Shown here: piece after piece, positions 32,842 through 37,758 of the stretch
Numbering within the stretch: the stretch's first letter is position 1
How the letters are laid out: every line of letters begins with the position of its first letter
The notes under the pieces: model-generated
Databases searched by the model: none
What the model was told of the DNA's origin: nothing
Seen by the model: the letters and a program-made list of their open reading frames with translations, nothing else
Program-made: the position numbers and the translations under genes
Origin: an uncultured Campylobacter sp.
GTDB lineage: Bacteria; Campylobacterota; Campylobacteria; Campylobacterales; Campylobacteraceae
NCBI RefSeq assembly: GCF_938045625.1
Contig: NZ_CALIAV010000005.1
Coordinates: 1 to 37,758, forward strand
DNA: 37,758 nucleotides
Direction: 5' to 3'

Positions 32842-34374
32842 ATGAATAACACGATAATAGTTTTGGATTTTGGCTCGCAATACACCCAACTAATCGCTAG
32901 ACGCCTACGCGAGCAAGGTGTTTATACCGAGATTTTGCCTTTTAACGCTAAGGTCGAGGAGATCAAAGCAAAAAAACCAAAAGGCATAATCCTAAGCGGC
33001 GGTCCTGCTAGTGTTTATGCTCCGGATGCATATTTTTGCGATGAGGGCGTTTTTAAGCTAAAGCTGCCGATTTTGGGTATTTGCTACGGCATGCAGCTTT
33101 TGGCGCATAAATTCGGCGCCGAAGTTGCTCCTGCCTCTCACAAAGAGTACGGCAAGGCAAGCCTAAACGCTCTAAAATCTCATCCGCTCTTTACTGATAC
33201 GCCCGAAAAGCAAACCGTCTGGATGAGCCACTCCGACCTCGTAAAAAATTTGCCAAACGGCTTTGAGGCGATCGCGACGAGCGAAAATTCGCCTTACTGC
33301 GTATTCGGCGACGAAAAGCGCAAATTTTACGCGTTGCAGTTTCACCCGGAGGTGCAGCACAGCGAGTTTGGCACTCAAATTTTAAAAAATTTCGCCAAAT
33401 ATATCTGCGGCTGCGAAAGCACGTGGAATATGGGCGGCTTTGCTAAAACCCAGATCGCTAAGATCAAAGAAACCGTCGGCAACAAAAAAGTCCTTTGCGC
33501 CGTTAGCGGAGGCGTGGATAGCTCCGTTACCGCTGCGCTTTTAGCCGCTGCGATACCGCAAAATTTGATCCTGGTTTTCGTCGATAACGGGCTACTTAGA
33601 ACTGGCGAGCGCGAGCAGGTCGAGGCGACCTTTAGAACAAAGCTTGGCGTGGAGCTAGTTAGCATAGACGCGAGTAAAACTTTCCTAGAAAGGCTAGCAG
33701 GCGTAACCGATCCAGAAAAAAAACGCAAGATCATCGGCGAAACTTTCATCGAAATTTTTGAAAAAGAGGCCAAAAAGCACGATAACGTTAAATTTTTAGC
33801 CCAAGGCACGCTTTATACCGACATCATCGAAAGCTCGGTCGTGGGATCTAGCAAGACGATCAAAAGCCACCACAACGTGGGCGGGCTGCCTGATTGGATG
33901 AGCTTTGAGCTAATCGAGCCTTTAAGAGAAATTTTTAAAGACGAAGTACGCCAGCTAGGTCTCGAGCTTGGCCTTTCGCGAGAGCTCGTGTTTCGCCATC
34001 CATTCCCTGGACCTGGTCTTGCGATCCGCATAATGGGCGAGGTAAATATGCCAAGCCTTGAGCTACTACGCAAAGCCGACGTGATCCTGCGCGACGAGCT
34101 AAAATCAAGCGGCTGGTACAACAAAACGTGGCAGGCGTTTTGCGTACTGCTAAACGTGCATTCCGTGGGCGTCATGGGCGATAACCGCACCTACGAAAAC
34201 GCCGTGTGCATACGCGTAGTGGACGCTAGCGACGGCATGACGGCCAGCTTCTCACACCTACCTTACGATCTGCTAGAAAACGTCTCTCGCCGCATCATAA
34301 ACGAAGTAGACGGCATCAACCGCGTAGTTTACGACATCTCGAGCAAACCGCCCGCAACGATAGAGTGGGAGTAG
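32842..34374 (+). CDS. guaA: GMP synthase (glutamine-hydrolysing)
   Basis: GuaA converts XMP to GMP with glutamine as amide donor. It has 510 residues: a class I amidotransferase domain with Cys81 in LGICYGMQL, His168 and Glu170 in FHPEV; the ATP pyrophosphatase loop SGGVDSS (222-228); and the dimerisation domain RHPFPGPGLAIRI, ending in KPPATIEWE as usual. The intact C-terminus matters because the 3' end of guaA is a known integration site for genomic islands, and the composition changes right after it. Confidence 0.96.
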   Translation: MNNTIIVLDFGSQYTQLIARRLREQGVYTEILPFNAKVEEIKAKKPKGIILSGGPASVYAPDAYFCDEGVFKLKLPILGICYGMQLLAHKFGAEVAPASHKEYGKASLNALKSHPLFTDTPEKQTVWMSHSDLVKNLPNGFEAIATSENSPYCVFGDEKRKFYALQFHPEVQHSEFGTQILKNFAKYICGCESTWNMGGFAKTQIAKIKETVGNKKVLCAVSGGVDSSVTAALLAAAIPQNLILVFVDNGLLRTGEREQVEATFRTKLGVELVSIDASKTFLERLAGVTDPEKKRKIIGETFIEIFEKEAKKHDNVKFLAQGTLYTDIIESSVVGSSKTIKSHHNVGGLPDWMSFELIEPLREIFKDEVRQLGLELGLSRELVFRHPFPGPGLAIRIMGEVNMPSLELLRKADVILRDELKSSGWYNKTWQAFCVLLNVHSVGVMGDNRTYENAVCIRVVDASDGMTASFSHLPYDLLENVSRRIINEVDGINRVVYDISSKPPATIEWE

Positions 34375-34383
34375 CTGTTATTT

Positions 34384-34409
34384 GTATGATTTGCACTTGC
34401 AAATCATAC
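34384..34409 (+). terminator. Perfect 11-bp hairpin behind guaA
   Basis: GTATGATTTGC (34384-34394) and GCAAATCATAC (34399-34409) with a 4-base loop start 9 bases after the guaA stop. No T-run follows, so it is an imperfect terminator; it could also mark an island junction. A second weaker hairpin, ATTTATG / CATAAAT, lies at 34420-34444. Confidence 0.5.
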
Positions 34410-34585
34410 TATATAAGTAATTTATGTATTCAAGATGCATAAATATATAAAGAGAATCAAAAACAAAAACTTAGCCAAATCATGAAATTATGTTTTGAAG
34501 AGGATTTTGCAAAAAAGAAAAATTCAATGAAGAGTTTATTTTTTCACTAGAATTAATACATTAAGCTGGATAGAGGATTATGGTT

Positions 34586-37500
34586 ATGATGAAGAGTGAG
34601 AAACAAATAGAAAGTGAATTTATCAAAAAACTGATAGATTTAAAATATGTTTATCGTGAAGACATTAGAGATAAATTTTCATTGGAAGAAAATTTCAAAA
34701 AGCATTTTGAAAGATTGAACTGTGTAAAACTAAGTGATTCTGAATTTATAAGATTACGTGATAGTATAATAAATCCAGATGTTTTTGAGAGTGCAAAAAA
34801 GCTCAGAGAAATAAATACTTTTAAAAGAGATGATGATACGCCTTTGCAATATACTCTTGTGAATCTCAAAAACTGGTGCAAAAATGAATTTGAAGTAGTT
34901 AATCAGCTGCGTATTAATACAGAAAATAGTAACCATCGTTATGATGTTATTTTGCTTATTAATGGTATCCCGGTAGCTCAGATTGAATTAAAGACTTTAC
35001 AAATCACACCTAAAAAAGCGATGGAACAAATAGTGAATTATAAAAATGATTCGGGAAATGGATATACAAATTCGCTACTCTGTTTTATTCAGCTTTTTAT
35101 TGTTAGCAATGAAACGAATACCTATTATTTTGCTAATAATCGCAAGGAGCATTTTTCATTTAATGCAGATGAGAGATTCTTGCCTATTTATGAATTTGCA
35201 GATAAGAACAATAATAAAATAACCAATTTATATGAATTTGCGAATTGTTTTTTGCCTAAGTGTACTATTGGAGAACTTATCAGTAGATATATGGTTTTGG
35301 TAGTGAGTGAGCAAAAATTATTGATTATGCGGCCATATCAGATTTATGCTGTGAAAGCCATTGTGGATTGTATTGAGCAAAATCGAGGCAATGGATATAT
35401 TTGGCATACTACAGGTAGTGGCAAAACTCTTACATCATTTAAGACATCAACACTTTTAAAAGATAATCCAGATATTGAAAAGTGCTTGTTTGTTGTGGAT
35501 AGAAAAGATTTGGATAGACAGACTCGTATAGAATTTAATAAGTTTCAAGAAGGATGTGTAGAAGAAAATACAAATACAGAAAGTTTAGTTAAGCGTCTCA
35601 CATCTGATGATTATAAGGATAAAGTGATAGTTACTACCATTCAAAAACTTGGACTTGCACTTGATGATGATAGTAAGCGTAATCAAGAAAAAAGAAAAAG
35701 AGGCGAATTGACTTTTAAAGAAAGGCTACTAAAGCTTCAAGATAAGCGTATGGCGATTATTTTTGATGAATGCCATCGTTCACAATTTGGAGATAATCAT
35801 GAAGCAATAAAGACTTTCTTCCCCAAAGCACAATTGTTTGGTTTTACGGGTACACCAATTTTTGAAGAAAACTCAAATTATAAACAAGTCGATGGAACAA
35901 TTGGTTCTTATAAAACCACAAAGGATGTATTTGAAAAGGAACTTCATTCTTACACTATCACAAATGCGATTGATGATGGCAACGTTTTACGTTTTCACAT
36001 TGATTATTTTAAGCCTGATGATACTCATATTGCAGCAAAAGCAGATACAAAGATAAGCAAAAGGAAAATTGTAGAAGCTATTTTGTCCAAGCATGATGCG
36101 GCAACATATAGTAGACGGTATAACGCTATTTTTGCGACAGCAAGTATCAATGAAGCAATAGAGTACTATGGTTTATTTAATGAGGTACAGAAAGAATACT
36201 TAGATTTAGATGAAGGTTTTATTCCATTGAATATTTCTTGCGTTTTTTCGCCTCCGGCTGAAGGCAATAAAGATGTGAAACAACTGCAAGAGGATCTTGT
36301 GCAAGAAAAAGAAGATAACAAACAAGAGCCTGACAAGAAAAAAGAAGCCTTAAGGAGAATTATTGACGACTATAATTCAAAATACAAAACAAATCATACT
36401 ATCAACGACTTTGATTTGTATTATCAAGATGTACAAAAACGGATAAAAGACCAACAATATCCAAATGCGGATTATCCACATGAAAATAAAATAGATATTG
36501 TTATTGTTGTAGATATGCTTTTGACAGGCTTTGATTCTAAATATTTAAATACTTTATATGTAGATAAAAACTTGAAGCAACATGGATTGATTCAAGCCTT
36601 TTCAAGAACTAATCGTGTGCTTAATACCACTAAACCTTATGGCAATATTATTGATTTTAGAGGACATGAAGATGAAGTTGATGCAGCGATCAGATTGTTT
36701 TCAGGAAAAGAAAACAGCGAGAAAGTTAAAGAAATTTGGCTTGTAGATCCGGCTCCTACTATGATTAAAAAGTTGAGAAAAGCAGTAGATGAACTTGAGC
36801 AGTTTATGAAGGCACAAGGACTTGAGTGTAAGCCTGAAGCAGTAAGTAATCTTAAAGGTGATACGGCTCGTGCCATGTTTATTGATAAGTTTAAACAAAT
36901 ACAGAGGCTCAAAACTCAACTTGATCAATACACAGATATAAAAGAGGAACAAGTAGCTGATATTGAGACTTTATTACCAGAAGATACAGTTCGAGCATTT
37001 AGGGGGGCATATTTAGATATTGCAGGGAGATTAAAAGATGAACAGGAAAAAGATAGTCATAATGTATCTACTGAAGTAGAGCAATTGGACTTTGAATTTG
37101 TGTTATTTGCATCTGCTGTTATTGATTATGATTATATTATGGCACTTATTTCTCAATATACTCAATCAAACGTGCCGAAGAAAGAAAAAATGACGAAAAA
37201 AGAACTGATTGATTTGATTGCTTCTACTTCTAACCTTATGGATGAGCGGGAAGATATTGAAGAGTATATAGAAGAGCTTGATAGATTTATTAAGTCTTCA
37301 GAAGAGAATAAAGGCTTAAGTGAAAAGGAAGTAATGGAGGGATACCAGAAATTTAAATCTGAAAAAACTTTTAAGAAGCTGATTTCCATATCTGAAAAGT
37401 ATGGGATTGAGTCTGGCTCTTTAGAGGCTTTTGTTAATGGAATTATGGAAAGAATGATTTTTGATGGAGAAAAATTGATTGATTTACTTGAACCTCTGAA

Positions 37501-37615
37501 TCTTAGTTGGAGAGAACGAACACAAAAAGAATTGGAGCTTATGGATGAATTAGTTCCGTTATTAAAGAAAATGGCAGATGGACGAGAGATTGTGGGGTTA
37601 AAAGCGTATGAGTAA
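34586..37615 (+). CDS. hsdR: Type I restriction enzyme, HsdR subunit
   Basis: HsdR is the DNA-translocating and cleaving subunit of type I restriction enzymes. ATG 34586 has GAGGA eight bases ahead (ATG 34580 would be too close), giving 1009 residues. An N-terminal PD-(D/E)xK nuclease has D120 and E134-L-K136 in HRYDVILL...QIELK. The motor has Walker A TTGSGKT (275-281), DECH (394-397), FTGTPI, and the RecA2 part DMLLTGFDSKYLNTLYVDK with QAFSRTNRV. A helical C-terminus probably binds the methylase core. Length and motifs suit the EcoR124 (type IC) group. The gene is far richer in A+T than its left neighbours and has only the chance number of AAATTT, both signs of transfer. It overlaps hsdS by 8 bases. 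Confidence 0.93.
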   Translation: MMKSEKQIESEFIKKLIDLKYVYREDIRDKFSLEENFKKHFERLNCVKLSDSEFIRLRDSIINPDVFESAKKLREINTFKRDDDTPLQYTLVNLKNWCKNEFEVVNQLRINTENSNHRYDVILLINGIPVAQIELKTLQITPKKAMEQIVNYKNDSGNGYTNSLLCFIQLFIVSNETNTYYFANNRKEHFSFNADERFLPIYEFADKNNNKITNLYEFANCFLPKCTIGELISRYMVLVVSEQKLLIMRPYQIYAVKAIVDCIEQNRGNGYIWHTTGSGKTLTSFKTSTLLKDNPDIEKCLFVVDRKDLDRQTRIEFNKFQEGCVEENTNTESLVKRLTSDDYKDKVIVTTIQKLGLALDDDSKRNQEKRKRGELTFKERLLKLQDKRMAIIFDECHRSQFGDNHEAIKTFFPKAQLFGFTGTPIFEENSNYKQVDGTIGSYKTTKDVFEKELHSYTITNAIDDGNVLRFHIDYFKPDDTHIAAKADTKISKRKIVEAILSKHDAATYSRRYNAIFATASINEAIEYYGLFNEVQKEYLDLDEGFIPLNISCVFSPPAEGNKDVKQLQEDLVQEKEDNKQEPDKKKEALRRIIDDYNSKYKTNHTINDFDLYYQDVQKRIKDQQYPNADYPHENKIDIVIVVDMLLTGFDSKYLNTLYVDKNLKQHGLIQAFSRTNRVLNTTKPYGNIIDFRGHEDEVDAAIRLFSGKENSEKVKEIWLVDPAPTMIKKLRKAVDELEQFMKAQGLECKPEAVSNLKGDTARAMFIDKFKQIQRLKTQLDQYTDIKEEQVADIETLLPEDTVRAFRGAYLDIAGRLKDEQEKDSHNVSTEVEQLDFEFVLFASAVIDYDYIMALISQYTQSNVPKKEKMTKKELIDLIASTSNLMDEREDIEEYIEELDRFIKSSEENKGLSEKEVMEGYQKFKSEKTFKKLISISEKYGIESGSLEAFVNGIMERMIFDGEKLIDLLEPLNLSWRERTQKELELMDELVPLLKKMADGREIVGLKAYE

Positions 37616-37758
37616 AAAAGATGATTTGACACTAGTGCCTAAGTATAGGTTTCCTGAATTTAAAGATGGTGAAGGTTGGGAAGTAAAAGAATTAGGTGAA
37701 ATTTTGGACTATTTACAGCCAACACCTTATTTAGTTCAGACTGAAAACTATGATAATA
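37608..37758 (+). CDS. hsdS: Type I restriction specificity subunit HsdS, 5' part (runs off the window)
   Basis: Fifty codons are visible from ATG 37608, which lies inside the end of hsdR. The start, with LVPKYRFPEFKDGEGWEVKELGEI, is the classic opening of HsdS, where the first target-recognition domain follows a PxLRFPEF-like motif; YLQPTPYLVQTENYDN is also often seen at this place. HsdS sets the DNA sequence recognised by methylase and nuclease. hsdM is not between hsdR and hsdS and must lie beyond the window or elsewhere. Confidence 0.85.
   Translation, partial: MSKKDDLTLVPKYRFPEFKDGEGWEVKELGEILDYLQPTPYLVQTENYDN

Noticed and set aside
34586..37615. HsdR as a novel defence helicase-nuclease
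   Set aside because: Nuclease and motor motifs, length and the following HsdS all match ordinary type I restriction enzymes.

Overview
The window is a chromosomal segment of a Campylobacter, most likely from the oral or intestinal C. rectus / C. showae / C. concisus / C. curvus side of the genus. The gene neighbourhoods are typical campylobacter ones: racR-racS-recR divergent from dnaJ; gatC-cvpA-fur-lysS-glyA-aroE; murC-mutS2; uvrC-guaA. The base composition looks like 45-48% G+C by eye, higher than C. jejuni, and the hexamer AAATTT is extraordinarily common. The genus rests on protein recognition and remembered synteny; the species is an inference.

Layout. 1-830: 3' end of a flavocytochrome-c type fumarate reductase-like flavoprotein. 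831-1125: a tract of hairpins holding copy A of a 69-bp stem-loop repeat. 1126-2084: a tag glycosylase gene interrupted by one in-frame TGA, overlapping a YjbR-family gene. 2465-6639: murC, a small membrane protein gene and mutS2. 6640-7320: copy B of the 69-bp repeat, then a ~385-bp segment bounded by inverted repeats that looks like a small non-autonomous mobile element. 7327-9914: a LysE-type exporter and a membrane GGDEF-EAL protein with a degenerate GGDEF motif. 9915-10475: non-coding, with one orphan promoter-like site. 10540-13660 (minus): an inner-membrane TPR-like protein, a beta-propeller-like lipoprotein, a small protein, coaX and short-form hisG. 13784-21295 (plus): one tightly packed nine-gene run, gatC-pilT-cvpA-fur-lysS-glyA-DUF1882-SPOR-aroE. 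21271-22725 (minus): pyk. 22806-23861: an orphan TRAP substrate-binding protein. 24099-26576 (minus): racR-racS-recR. 26737-28621: dnaJ and a cysteine-rich Sel1-repeat protein. 28867-31303 (minus): uvrC and a small conserved gene. 31274-34374 (plus): a 50-residue lipoprotein, nhaD and guaA. 34375 to the end: a much more AT-rich block with type I restriction genes hsdR and the start of hsdS, placed directly behind guaA.

Most genes are housekeeping: cell wall (murC), translation (gatC, lysS), one-carbon metabolism (glyA), aromatic and histidine synthesis (aroE, hisG), CoA and GMP synthesis (coaX, guaA), glycolysis (pyk), repair (uvrC, recR, mutS2, broken tag), protein folding (dnaJ) and iron control (fur). 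The accessory content is the restriction block, the duplicated stem-loop, the inverted-repeat element, pilT inside the fur operon, and the c-di-GMP protein. No tRNA, rRNA, CRISPR array, transposase or integrase gene was seen.

The points most worth following are the inverted-repeat element at 6819-7203, the duplicated stem-loop behind two unrelated genes, the lone stop codon in tag, and the AAATTT enrichment that disappears exactly where the restriction block begins.
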